Source: Heterotrichella gracilis (lineage: Eukaryota > Sar > Xanthophyceae > Tribonematales > Xanthonemataceae). From it: a stretch of DNA of 64,000 nucleotides. The notes beneath the pieces were generated by a model. That model did not search any database and was not told the DNA's origin. It saw only the letters and a program-made list of their open reading frames with translations. Within the stretch, counting starts at the first letter, position 1. Each line of letters begins with the position of its first letter. Below, in pieces: positions 1 to 10,828 of this stretch. A program made the translations under genes and the position numbers. The stretch covers positions 1-64,000 of the forward strand of contig JAULBX010029710.1 of the NCBI GenBank assembly GCA_032358255.1. The letters are read 5' to 3'.

Positions 1-233
1 CCTAAACCCTAAACCCTAAACCCTAAACCCTAAACCCTAAACCCTAAACCCTAAACCCTAAACCCTAAACCCTAAAAACCTAAACCCTAAACCCTAAACC
101 CTTAACCCTTAACCCTTAACCCTTAACCCTTAACCCTAAACCCTAAACCCTTAACCCTTAACCCTTAACCCTTAACCCTAAACCCTAAACCCCCAAAACC
201 CTAAACCCTAAACCCTAAACCCTAAACCCTAAA
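1..233. repeat. Telomere, (CCCTAAA)n
   Basis: Tandem CCCTAAA heptamers on the plus strand, which is TTTAGGG on the G-rich strand (Arabidopsis type), starting at base 1 and ending at about 233. Two inner blocks, near 99-134 and 148-177, are instead built of CCCTTAA (TTAAGGG), and a few units are irregular. The orientation is that of a left chromosome end. Confidence 0.97.
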
Positions 234-1005
234 GTCCATGGACAACCATGCCAATGGCATGGCATGCCATCCGTGCACAACCATGCCTTGTCATCGTATG
301 ATCCCGTGTGGTCGGTTGAGTGGCACATGTTGCATCGTTTTTCCTCGGAAAACACGCCCCCATAATATTATTATGATGTGGCTACTTAGTAGTCTAGCCT
401 AGGACATCAAAATTGTGACTACTAGCCTCAGGGCAACTTAGTAGACTATACTCCTCACTACAAATCATTGAAACAGGCTGAATATATATACCATATATAT
501 GATACGCGTAGGTACATGCTGAGACAAGCTTCCGAAGCTAGATCTACAGAGTAACTTTGCATGCGTGTCATTGTCGACATTGCCAAGCCAGCGCGAGCGC
601 GAACTTGCGTTTGAATCCTCCGCTGAGCATCCGCATCCGCTAAAGCGCATGCTTGCACATGAAGCAGGGTCCAAACTAGGTCTGCGGACATGTGACGTCC
701 CAAGCCGCACACTCAGTCTGCGCAAGTATTGTATAACTTTTGAAAATCAGCATGTATACAATCAGCAGCTCAGCCGGTTCGGTACAGCTGCAGCAAATCT
801 ACAGCTAATAATCAATATGATATCACCTTGCTATAGCTAGCTGGTAGTGCTGTCCGACAATATTTAGCTGTACCACAGTGCGCAGCATAGACCATGCATG
901 TCATGACCCACGTATGCGCTGCATGCAGTGCCTGTCTGCTCTCGTCAGTGGATCATCACGAGGCCAGGCGCTGCATGGACATTAGTAGATTGCTAGCATG
1001 AGGCT
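234..1005. other. Subtelomeric spacer, no gene seen
   Basis: No ORF with convincing coding character. It holds short GGCATGCC-type palindromes near 249-270 and an AT-rich stretch near 481-502. No satellite array or transposon was recognised, so the first gene ends only about 0.8 kb from the telomere. Confidence 0.6.
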
Positions 1006-3304
1006 TTAGCAACCCGACAGAAGCGCCATTCGCAACAGATCGTGCAGCGCACATGGCACCTGTGCTCTTGATGTGCTTTTATCCTCCCCATGGGCTTGGA
1101 CATTGTCATCGGGTTTGTCACCATTCTCGCCATGATGATCTGCAGGCTGGTCGGTCAACCAACTCTGCAAATCCTGTAGGCAGAGCGAGGGGTAAGCCTT
1201 CTGGTGAAAGAATATTTTTTGAAGCTTACTGTAACAGTTGCAGTCAAACGTTCCATTGCAGGAGGACATTCAATGACAGATGTACATGCAGGCAAAGCTG
1301 GTCACTGGAATACATCCCATAGTGCCTACAATTGCCCACTCTGGCAAAGAGGATAGATCAACGTAGCCATGTGGAGTCATAGATGCCTTGGCACCTAGGC
1401 ACTCCCTGAGAGTGATATTTCATGCAAAAAAAAACATGCATTGTGTCCAAACAGTCTGCCTTCATGCACAAGAACATGGGCATTGCAACACAATCCCAGG
1501 GGTAGTGCACTCGCCTGAATGGTGTCAACATCCAGCAGCATTGGCAATGTATCAACCGGCGCAAGCTGTACACTGGCCTCCTGCGCTGCTTGCAATGTCT
1601 GGTCAAAGACTAAAGCAGTGCTCCATTGAATATTCTGCATACATAACACCACCTCGTTCCTGGTACTTGCATGTTGGGCCATGCGATCCGCCTTGCAACA
1701 CCATGATACTGCAAAAGCTATGCTGCGATGTGGGTGCTGCAGTCACAATGACAATCAACATGCCCATCTGGAACCATGGACTGGATAAAACAATGCAGCA
1801 GAGCAGTGGTCAAAACTGACAAAGAGTCTTCATGCTGTCTTGCAAACAATCACAACTCACTGCACAGCTTGTGTACATCGCTGCGGGCTCACCTTGAACA
1901 GTCTCCCTGCCTGGTGCTGCGTGTCCTTGCGCAACCCCAGCAGCCAGTAGCCGCCATCCGCAGCTGGGCCAACCACGCCCTGTGTACCAACCACCCACAT
2001 CAGCGTATGCAGGAGGTACAGGAGTGCAAGCTCAAATCCAATTTTGCGTCAAAATATATGAATACCATGCATGTGTGTCAATACCAGCTGCATTCCAATA
2101 CTACATGCACTTGCAGGCTGCACTGATATGATGTGACTGGGCACTCTACAATGCATGCAGAGTGCACCATTCAGGCGCATACTCCAACTTCCTATGCGCA
2201 CCTGGTGGACATCCATTGCGGTAAAACCTTCTGCCAATGCAGCCGTCGTGATGCCCGGCACATCCGTTCCAATGATGGCCACCTATATTATAGATCATGG
2301 CCTCAACAGGAGCAAAAGCAGTATGCATATATTGCTGACCAGTGGCAATGCCCCCACAGCCATGCAGTATAATAAACTGTGCATCGCTGATACACCCCAT
2401 CCCCATCGACGTTCTACTCAATTTGAAAGTGTTACATACAATCAATTTAATCCCCGAATGATCAATCAACAAATCGCATGCTCTTGCCACCTGGCAGCCT
2501 ACACACCTTGCTGTAGCCTGCGCTCCACTGCGCTGCACATGCCGCCGCCATGCGTGCGCCTAAATCAGGGTCACCTATCTGGCGGACTGGAGGGTGGGAC
2601 TGCAAAATGGGGAGAGGCTGGACTTGGAAAGATGTGGATGCACATTGCCAATAAAAAATGAACAAATGTCACCAACAATGTTCCACATGTGCACTGCAGC
2701 CCTGCCTCATCTACAACAGCCAATATTGTCAGCACCGCTCCCAGCCACCTACCACCCCTAGAGGGCCAAGCCAGTCCTGCAGGCAGCGCTCCTCCTGCGC
2801 CTGCTCGCCAGGCCCTTGCTGTGCCCCATAGTACACTACCACATCAGCCCCGCTCACACTGCATGCCTGCTGTACCACATGCTCGGCCAGTATCCTGTAC
2901 ACATGCGCCGCCACCGCATTGCCCACACCAGCTGCCAGTCGCGTCTTCACCTTGCCTGGAACTGGCAGCCTTGCAAACACAATGATGCAGCAGGAGGAGC
3001 TTGGACAAGCTGCAATAGATTGCAACACTGACCCTTCAACCTTGAAAGCAATCAACGAAGATACATTGTGCATGCTGATTGGCAATTGTGAACACAGACA
3101 ACTGGCAAGCATTGGCCAACAACAGCCCAAACCTAATCCAGCAGAGCACACAATGTCTCCACCCCACCATCTCCTGAAAAGCTGTGCTCGGCTACTGGTG
3201 CATGCCTGACACGCACCAACAAATAATAACATACACATTATCACGCTGCAGGTATTGTTTACATAAATCAAATGCAAAGATCCCTGAACGCTGTTGCGAG
3301 GCAT
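1006..3304 (-). CDS. DUF2064/TIGR04282-type glycosyltransferase
   Basis: Exons (minus): 3304-2753, 2599-2507, 2282-2202, 1979-1893, 1634-1515, 1173-1006; about 366 residues, stop TAA. The conserved order of the family is visible: an N-terminal nucleotide-binding segment VFARLPVPGKVKTRLA, then GDPDLGARM, IIGTDVPGIT, PAADGGYWLLGL, WST, and DVDTIQDLQSWL near the end. This is the small GT-A-like family (PF09837) that TIGR04282 links to arsenosugar synthesis in bacteria; the substrate here is unknown. The first exon is uncertain: the core may begin at an acceptor at 3009 (phase 1) with a separate upstream start, or the exon may be continuous from the ATG at 3304. Intron 5 (1514-1174) begins with GC instead of GT. 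The residues after DLQSWL are polar and not conserved. Confidence 0.82.
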
Positions 3305-3326
3305 TGGCAAAAGCAACCATAGGCTG

Positions 3327-3331
3327 TTACA
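3327..3331 (-). promoter_or_regulatory. TGTAA 3'-end signal of the aldolase gene
   Basis: TGTAA on the minus strand about 200 bases downstream of the aldolase stop. TGTAA is the common poly(A) signal of chlorophyte algae. Assignment is by position only. Confidence 0.4.
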
Positions 3332-3532
3332 TGTAGTGGCACTTCACTGCTGGACCACTACATACATGCCGCAAGGAACTGTACATCTCATAGTCAGGGT
3401 TGACAACCTGGCTGTCAGTAGTCTGTGCTCGTTATGTCAAGCGGAAGACATCGCATGCTATCTGAGAAGATTGCATTCGAGGCCCAGTGGCGCACATGCA
3501 TAGTGTCAGATGCTGAACTTGGTCACTGAATC

Positions 3533-5460
3533 CTACGTATCCACACCGCTACTGATAGTTGCCCCTTGTTGCTGTAGCGCATGTGTCCCTGGTACGTCTG
3601 TGCGCCAGCCGCGGAAGGACTCCCGTAATGACTCCCCGTGTGCAGGCAGCGCCGGGTGCGGCCCCTGGTACACACCTGCCACGGCCTGACCATTGGCCCG
3701 CGCCAGGGCGGCAGCCATGCCCCTGGCTTCCTCGTGCTGTAGCGCAGTCAAGCACATGCGCTTTAGGCAACAATGAATCACACACGTGGTTCAATGCATG
3801 CCTGCCTTGCATGACCACGGCTGCAGCCACTTTGACCACTGCCCACCGTCTCACCCACCTTGCCCTGGCTGTGCAGCCGCAACACCGACGCCTGCAGCGC
3901 CCGTCCGAAGGAGAATGACAGTGCCCAGGGAGCACGTCCCTCACTTTGTGCCAGCGCATTCAGCGCCTGTAGGTTGGTGGTGGCTTCCTCCTCGGATTGC
4001 CCCCCGCTTAGGAACATGATCCCTGGGATGGCTGCAGGGACGCACCTGCGGACACACCACTGCTTTGTGAAATGTGTGCTCATGCCCAGCAATTGCAGGG
4101 TCAGCGTTGAAACCCCAAACTCCAGTGAGACTAAGTTGATTCCTGCATGCCCCACAATGCTGTGCATATCCTCATGGAGTCGGCATGAGCCTACCGACGC
4201 CCACAGAATCCACTCACCTGCGCATGACCCGCAGCGTCAGCTCTGCCACCTCCTGCGGTGATGGCCGCGGACCCGTGCAATCCGCCCCTGCTATCATCAT
4301 CTGTGGCTTGATGAGTGTAGCCTCAAGGCACACACCCTCCGCCCACAGAGCGCTGATGGTGGCTGCCAGCACGCGCTCATTTGCAGCTGCAAAGGCCGCT
4401 GCATCATGCTCCCCGTCGATCAGCATCTCAGGCTCAACAATGGGCACAAGATCACACGCCTGTAAAGCAGGAGCTCTTATACATTCCACGCCAGTGGTTA
4501 CAAGAAGAATTGCATGAATGACAAAAGTCATGCGAGATCATCTGCATTGTTCTGTGTCAGCTCACGTCCCATGCGGCAAAATGCGATAAATTTTGGCAAG
4601 TGCATGGCAGTGAAGTATACTACAGCATGCCACGCATGCACGATCTTACTTGGCAAATCTTCGCATACTGTGCCAGTTGCTGTGCATTCTCCTCCACTGC
4701 CCGCTGTGAAGGCAGACCCTCCGCCACATCCACTCGCAGCGCTGCCCGCCACTTAGCAAAGGTTGCCCCCTGTTCTCGGTACAACCTGCACCGCTCCTCC
4801 AGGGTGTTCAGGCCGCGGGTCACGGTCTCGCGCGGGCTACCCTCGAGCACCGCAAGGCCCTGGCAGGCACCGCTGCTGGTCTCAGTACAGTACAGGGCAA
4901 TGGATGCACTGAAATCGCCAGGCTGGAACACCTCCATGCAACCCCTACCTCATCCACCTTGATCCCTGCCATCACCCCTTGCCGCGCCAGGCAATCCACA
5001 AAGCGGGTGCCATCATCAGCTGACTGCAGCAGCGTCTCGTGAAACAGTATGGCACCACTGATGGCGCCCCCCAGGTTGGCTGTGTACATCAACTGGCGGA
5101 ACACGCGGCGAGACTCCTGCGGGGTGCACATGGGCGTCAGGTGAGGGCAGTGGGGTGGGGCACAGGCGCAATAAAAGCCAGTCCCAATGCGCGGGACAAG
5201 TCAAGCATACTCCCCCCACACACCCCCGTTTTGCTCACCTCTGTGTTGCCCAGCCCTGCCTTGTCCAGCCGCTTGCCGATGGTTCCTGTGCTCTCATCGG
5301 AGGCCAGCAGCCCCTTGCCAGGAGTGGCAAGCTGGCGTGCGCGCGCCGCAAGGGCATCCATCCCTGATGGGCCAGGGGGTAGGGAGTTGCAGGACACAAC
5401 AGATGATCTGGGCTGCAGGGCTATGTTGGCAGTGCTAAATGCAGTGCTAAATGCAAACAT
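3533..5460 (-). CDS. FBA: Fructose-bisphosphate aldolase, class I
   Basis: Exons (minus): 5460-5239, 5116-4949, 4859-4650, 4459-4218, 4045-3859, 3736-3533; phases close, 410 residues, stop TAG. The enzyme interconverts fructose-1,6-bisphosphate with DHAP and glyceraldehyde-3-phosphate in glycolysis and the Calvin cycle. Class I hallmarks in order: [58 protein letters not shown], the Schiff-base lysine in EATLIKPQM (about residue 251), [16 protein letters not shown] and [10 protein letters not shown]. The C-terminus, with [12 protein letters not shown], is longer than in plant cytosolic enzymes. The first 33 or so residues before GMDALAARA are rich in Ser, Ala and Thr and poor in acidic residues, so they could be a short plastid transit peptide; that is inferred. 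The gene lies in tandem with the DUF2064 gene downstream. Confidence 0.96.
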
Positions 5461-6774
5461 GGGTTAGTACACGGAAGGTTTCAGTGCCCAAGCTCAGCCA
5501 GCGTCCCTCGAGAAGCAGATTGAGCAAGCCGTTGACAGTGACCTGACAGGGCATATGCATGCATGCAGGTGCATGCGGCATTGCAGAGCGGCAAATTTGC
5601 TGTGCATGCACAGAGAAAAACAAAAGGCAGAATTTCGGACATATGATAGCTTTACCGGGTTTAAATAAACGATCATGAGTTCAAAAGTGGGTGCTTTAAT
5701 TTGTCGGCGTGCATGCCCAAGTTCATGCTCACAGATTGCTACGGACTATGAAGGCACACCTCTGACTGCGTGCCGTGCTGCCGTGCAAGAGTCTTGGTCG
5801 ATACTTGGTTCGTATGGGTGTTGAAAGTGCAGTATGAGGGCTACTTGCTCCAGTACCAGAATTGCAAAGCGACTAGGTGAGCCAACCTATAACTGCCCAC
5901 GGGAGTATCTCTAGAACCTAGAGGTCGCTAAAGAAGAGTGATAGCTCAGACGAGTGAAATAAGCTGAGCGATGCAAGTAGTGATCAACCTTGTACTTCCG
6001 TATACATGGACACAGTTGGCTGGAGCCTATCCCGTTGAAGTGAACAACCAAACACCCTAAAACCCTACGGAGTTGGCAGCCACCAAGCCTCCCTGAGCTG
6101 TGCCCATGTGGCAGTTGGCTGGAGTCGTGGTCACCACGACGGTGGTGATTTACCTCGTGGTTTGCCGAAGTGGTTTGCAAAGAGAGGTATTTTCCCTGCA
6201 TCCTGTTCAGTGTGTAAAACCTTTGAAGAGAAAAACAAACCGGCACCTTTGCAACGTGGCACACCACGAGCCAGCATAGTAGGAAAACACAGACAAACCG
6301 GGCAGCAATTAGTGAAACATGGCGTAGCTAACCGGGGCATAGCCAACTTTAAAGGCTGTCAGTGGTTGATTATTATTGTGCACATGGCATGACAGCTGCA
6401 AAAGAACAGTTCAGCAGGTTTGCGCACCAGTAGAAATGCGCAAAAATCGCTCCAATCCACATGCTGCGCAAAAAGCGTCCCAAGCGCAACTCAATTACAT
6501 TAATGTGCACCACAACTTAAGAAATCGAAATGGTACAGCCCTTCCTGCATGCTGTATCCACGCTGAACAGAACCCGAGACTGGTTGCATCACATAATTAC
6601 ACCCGGGTGGGTCCCATGCACAACAATGCATGCCACATCAAACCTGGGCAACAAGGGTCCAATATCCTAACCCACTTCATCAAGACCCATGGTCCATTTT
6701 CTGCCTGCATGTGGATGCCCGCGACACCCGCCCCAACTCCAGGACCTATGTACTGCCCACAGACCCCAGCCACA
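5461..6774. other. Intergenic, no gene seen
   Basis: Only overlapping short ORFs without family motifs or sensible splice structure. It must hold the aldolase promoter (near 5461-5700) and the 3' UTR of the hydroxylase gene (right part). A telomere-like ACCCTAAAACCCTAC lies near 6053. Confidence 0.5.
6597..6601 (-). promoter_or_regulatory. TGTAA 3'-end signal of the hydroxylase gene
   Basis: TGTAA on the minus strand about 175 bases past the stop codon of the sterol desaturase-family gene. Confidence 0.4.
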
Positions 6775-8401
6775 CTAATGCTGGCCCGTGACCGCCACCG
6801 CAGCCTTGGCCCCCGCAGCAAACGCCGTCTGTGGACCCGTTTGGCTCCCCTCCGCCTTGGCATGCGGTGCGCTCACCACATCGTCGTATATGGGGTGAAG
6901 TGTGCCGCACAACCTGGCAAAAGATGTGGGCATGACTCAGCATGGTGCGTAATTTGACAGCAGGTAGGCCATTCCGATGGCTATATCGAGCGCAATTAAT
7001 TGTAAGATACAGCCACCTGGTAGCTCACAAACATGCTCAATGACCCACCTGTCCCAATGCGTGAAATACAGCGAGAAGTGGTGTGTTGGGAAGCGGTGGT
7101 GCATGTCATGGTGCTGCACAGTGTTCAGCGCCGGGTGACAGCGCCGCACTCCCAGCATCAGCATGATCAGACCCTCTAGCGTGGGGATATAGGGCGCAAT
7201 CTCGTACCCCACATGGCCACCTGCAGCATGGGTACAAATTCCACCATCTCATACCGCCCATGGTCACCTGCTGCGGCGCACCAGTCCAGAGCATGCACAT
7301 CACTGTCACCAAGGGACACGACCCTCAGCCCGGCAGGCCACCAGCACCGTCAATTTCCATGTAAACTGTGCTGCCAGCAGGCAGATACAGCACACGTTTT
7401 CATGCCCCCTATCAATTTCTTACCTAGGTGTATTAGAGTGGTGTAGAGATGGTACCATCTGTGCAGCTCTGTGTGCAGCGGCAGCATGAACACCACCAGG
7501 ACCTCATTGGCAAACACAAGCAGCGCCTCGGCAACGTGGAAGCTGTAGCCTGTGAAGGCGCTGGGCACGCTGGACCTGGGTCAAAGCGATTGGGTTGAGG
7601 GGGTGAGAGGGCAGGTGGGGCCACAGGTGGTCTGGCAGCTCCAGTAACAACTTAATCCCACAATCTGCATTTGCCCTCTTGGGCCCTCACCTGTGGTGCA
7701 GCGCATGTACGTATCGATACATGGGCCGCCAGTGCAGCAGGCGGTGCGTCCAGTAGAACCAGGTGTCATGCAGTACGTCCAGCGCAGCCACGCACAATAC
7801 CAGGTAGGCAACCTGTGAGGAGCAGCACAGTGTGGGTGACACCACTGAGCATTGCAAGGAGCAGTTGTGCAACGAGCAGCCAGATGCGTAACCCGCACCT
7901 GCCCTGGCTTGGTGACTGGCCCAGAGTACATGTTACCCCAACCTGCCGCGTGCAGTTGCTCCACCATCACCCACACTCCCGCCTTGACCGCCAAGGGAAC
8001 TGCATTACAGAACAAGGAAAGTTGGGTGGCAAGGCTACGTTAGGAGCCATTGGGGGAGGGCGAGAGCCACTGCATGCCACATACATAGTGACGACCTTGC
8101 AGTGCGTTACCTACCGATACTGTGCAGCGCCTCTGCCGCCACCTGCCCCTTCCGCCGCCTGCCCACTTGCACGGTGCCCACCTCCACACACCACGGCACC
8201 ACCCAGTGCAGCACCGCAGCAGCAGCGTAGTAGAGGCAGCTCGCCTGCAGGTTTGGAGCAGTTGGGCACAGTGGGGTGCAGAGATGCAGGCGGCAACCAA
8301 CAGCTCAGTATGGCTTGCCATCAGGCTTCCCAGATGCATTGGGCAGCTTGCAAGCCAACCTGTATCATTGCTGATGCAAAGCCCCTCCCAAACAGATCCA
8401 T
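6775..8401 (-). CDS. Sterol desaturase/fatty acid hydroxylase family protein
   Basis: Exons (minus): 8401-8360, 8244-8115, 7999-7899, 7812-7691, 7575-7424, 7220-7049, 6913-6775; all phases close, 285 residues, stop TAG. A membrane di-iron oxygenase of PF04116, acting on a sterol or fatty acyl chain. Histidine clusters: HDTWFYWTHRLLH (about 106-118), HALHHR (127-132) and HHDMHHRFP in exon 6, followed by THWDRLCGTLHPIYD, the usual C-terminal signature. Hydrophobic segments lie before the first cluster and in the FHVAEALLVFANEVLVVFML stretch. Exon 1 codes only 14 residues; this ATG was chosen because its donor at 8359 joins exon 2 in phase 0. The exact substrate cannot be read from the sequence; the short length and HxxHH spacing resemble plant C-4 sterol oxidase-like and related hydroxylases. 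Confidence 0.9.
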
Positions 8402-9619
8402 GGCTTCACTTTCTGTCAGGCAAACCCAATGTGCCAAGGAAGTGCACCGTCGATGCCACCTAAGAAACAAAACAGAAGTGGAAGTTAATAGGAGAAGGGT
8501 GGCACGGGCAGCAGGCAGCACGAGGACCAGTGCAGCACAGGGGACGCAGGGTCGATGTACAAGGGACAACTAACGCTTCCATTTTCGCTGAGACACACTT
8601 TAATTGCTGGTTACAAGGTTATATTATCAGTACCATTAGAAACTGGCAAGTCTGCCTATATCAGGCCGTTTCTGCTGACGTGCCCACGAATGCCATTTTG
8701 CATGCATGCACACAAACTGTCCTAATGGGCGAAAGGCTCAATAGGGCCGAGGGCGCTACGAAATGTCAGTCTAAACATCCTCTCTCCTTGCAAACTTGTG
8801 CCAACTTAGTGGCCGCTATGCCCAACTCACCGCCGCTGGCCTCTTCTGCACACCACTTGCCACTCAAGTACAGCCCATGGTCACTGGCCAGACCAATATA
8901 AGGGGCAAAAGCCACAGCTTTATCCGGGCGGGACCGAGGAGGTTTCTATACTTGGCAAGATGGCGCCGCGGCAGCGCACATGCTGGCCAAAAGGTGACGA
9001 CGTTACAGATGTGTGCACCCTCACCCGGTATCCCTCGCACCAGCACAGGTCAACACCATCGTAAGTTAACACACCGGTAATCCGCAATGCAGGAGTCTCA
9101 GCTTGAAGCGCTTAGGACAGTCCTAGACTAGACGGTGTGTAATGTGGTGCCGTCAAGAAAAGCTGGGGCAACCGTTGGGTTAAAGGGTTCGCAATTAACC
9201 CCTAGGGTTGGAGCAAAAGACTCTCAGGTTCAGTTATTCGAATAACCCACCAAAATGTGCACATCCAGCCAGTGCCTGAGGGCAAAATTGAGCCCTCACA
9301 TAAGGCAATGTTTATTTTATGTAACGCCTGTTAGGTAGTATGTGCAGCAGGGGGCACACGTTGATCAGTCAGATAGAGCATGGGTCACTGCTGCTTGCGA
9401 AAGACGCACGGTACACACCAAGTAGTGCAATGACTTAACCAGCTATCATGGCTGGGATGAATCAATCAGCCTAAACATGAATCAATCAATCAGCCAAAAC
9501 ATTGAGCATCCTTGCAGAACTGCAGCATAAACAACATTCCTGTGCCTGATTTATTTTGATGAATATGCCCTGTGCCCACTACATCACGTGCTGGCTCCAT
9601 TGCTGGCAACCTCCCTGCC
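8402..9619. other. Intergenic, no gene seen
   Basis: Holds a 14-base perfect palindrome GTTATTCGAATAAC near 9233 and a direct repeat of ATGAATCAATCAGCC near 9456-9502. No coding exon was recognised. The right end is the presumed 3' UTR of OEP24. Confidence 0.5.
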
Positions 9620-10828
9620 TCAGAACACCACCAATTCCCGCTCCAGCGTCGCACTCGCGCCAACGTCGCTCACGCCAGACTTGCTGGTACTGGCGCTCAC
9701 GCGCAGCTGGGAACAGGTCCAGAGGGGTCAAAGTCAGCATCACGCGAGATGGCAGGGACAGGCAAGGGGATGCGGCAGCAACGCATGTACCAAATGTGGC
9801 GTTGAGATCAATGAAGATGATCTCAGCATTTTGCTGCATGATCCTTTTAGAAGTGCTCATTTTCAGACCCATGACCCACCTTCAGTGGCCCCTGGTCCCA
9901 TCCCAGTGTGGCCCGCTTCTCCTTGAGTTTGTAGGCCGCCACCAACTTGCCCTTCCCCTGGCGCCGGCTCATGCTCACCACTGGCGCATCGCGGGCAATA
10001 TCGTACTGTCCCTCCAGAGTCCATGGCCCATTCAGGTGCTTGAACCCCATAGTAGAGGCATCCGTGCTGAAGTTGTGACTGAGAGGAAAGAAGCCAGCAA
10101 ATTGGCAAAAACAATACCACAATCAGGCATGCAACATGCGACAAGCCATGCCCTGCAATGCAGCGTCAATCCATGCAGAATGAAACGTGGAACACGCTTG
10201 CTATGCAACCACAAACACATGCAGCAAGTGCGTGTGCCTACATTGCTGTGATGCTGTTGCACTTGTCTGTTTTCAACTGCACGTCGCCAATGACGTGATC
10301 ATTCTTGGACATCCAAATGAATTTTGCTGTAAGTGGTTTTCCATGGAGGACTGTGTCCAGGGTTACGCGCCCTGTCCAATCCTTGGTGGGCACGTTGTAG
10401 CTCACAGCCGTCACCACGCCAGCTGCACAGGAGGAGGGGAAGCACGTGTGAGGAAAGCACACAGCCACTGGCCAAGTCATGCAAAAGGCAATATGGCTTA
10501 CTTCCCAACGATATTCCAGCCCAGAACCAGTCCGCCTCAAATGTTCAACGCATTCAGCAGCTGCATCCCCACCTATCTATAAGGCCTGACCATGGTCCCA
10601 TGAAATGCGCCGCCTCTACCCACCTTCGGGTTTCCACTCCGCTCCCAGAACCAAGCCAGGCAGGTTTTTGTAGTCAGCAACAGTCTGGTCAGACAGTGTG
10701 GCTGTCAACTTGACGCCGCTGACGCTGGCCTTGGCAGTGCCGCGCCACCATGCGCTTTGCTTAGGAGCTGGGTTCTGCCGTTCCAGGCCCTGTACCTCCA
10801 GATTGAACGCATTGTTCAACTGCACCAT
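9620..10828 (-). CDS. OEP24: Outer envelope pore protein OEP24
   Basis: Exons (minus): 10828-10624, 10422-10242, 10078-9880, 9706-9620; phases close, 223 residues, stop TGA (pea OEP24 is about 213). A beta-barrel channel of the chloroplast outer envelope passing small charged metabolites. Parallels with plant OEP24 run through the chain: GVKLTATLSDQTV near the N-terminus, VSYNVPTKDWTGRV (plant: DYNVPKKDF), AKFIWMSKNDHVIGDV (plant: YIHMRGDNRTILDG), then LEGQYDIARDAPVVSMS and a C-terminal strand RVSASTSKSGVSDVGASATL. There is no long transit peptide, as expected for an outer envelope barrel. The ATG at 10828 is the first in the exon; a further upstream exon cannot be excluded. Confidence 0.86.

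Noticed and set aside
6376-6957. 193-codon plus-strand ORF
   Set aside because: It runs opposite the last exon and 3' UTR of the hydroxylase gene, without motifs or a splice structure of its own.
9225-9255. tRNA-like T-arm (GGTTCAGTTATTCGAATAACC)
   Set aside because: No acceptor stem or anticodon arm can be built around it; it is a simple palindrome.
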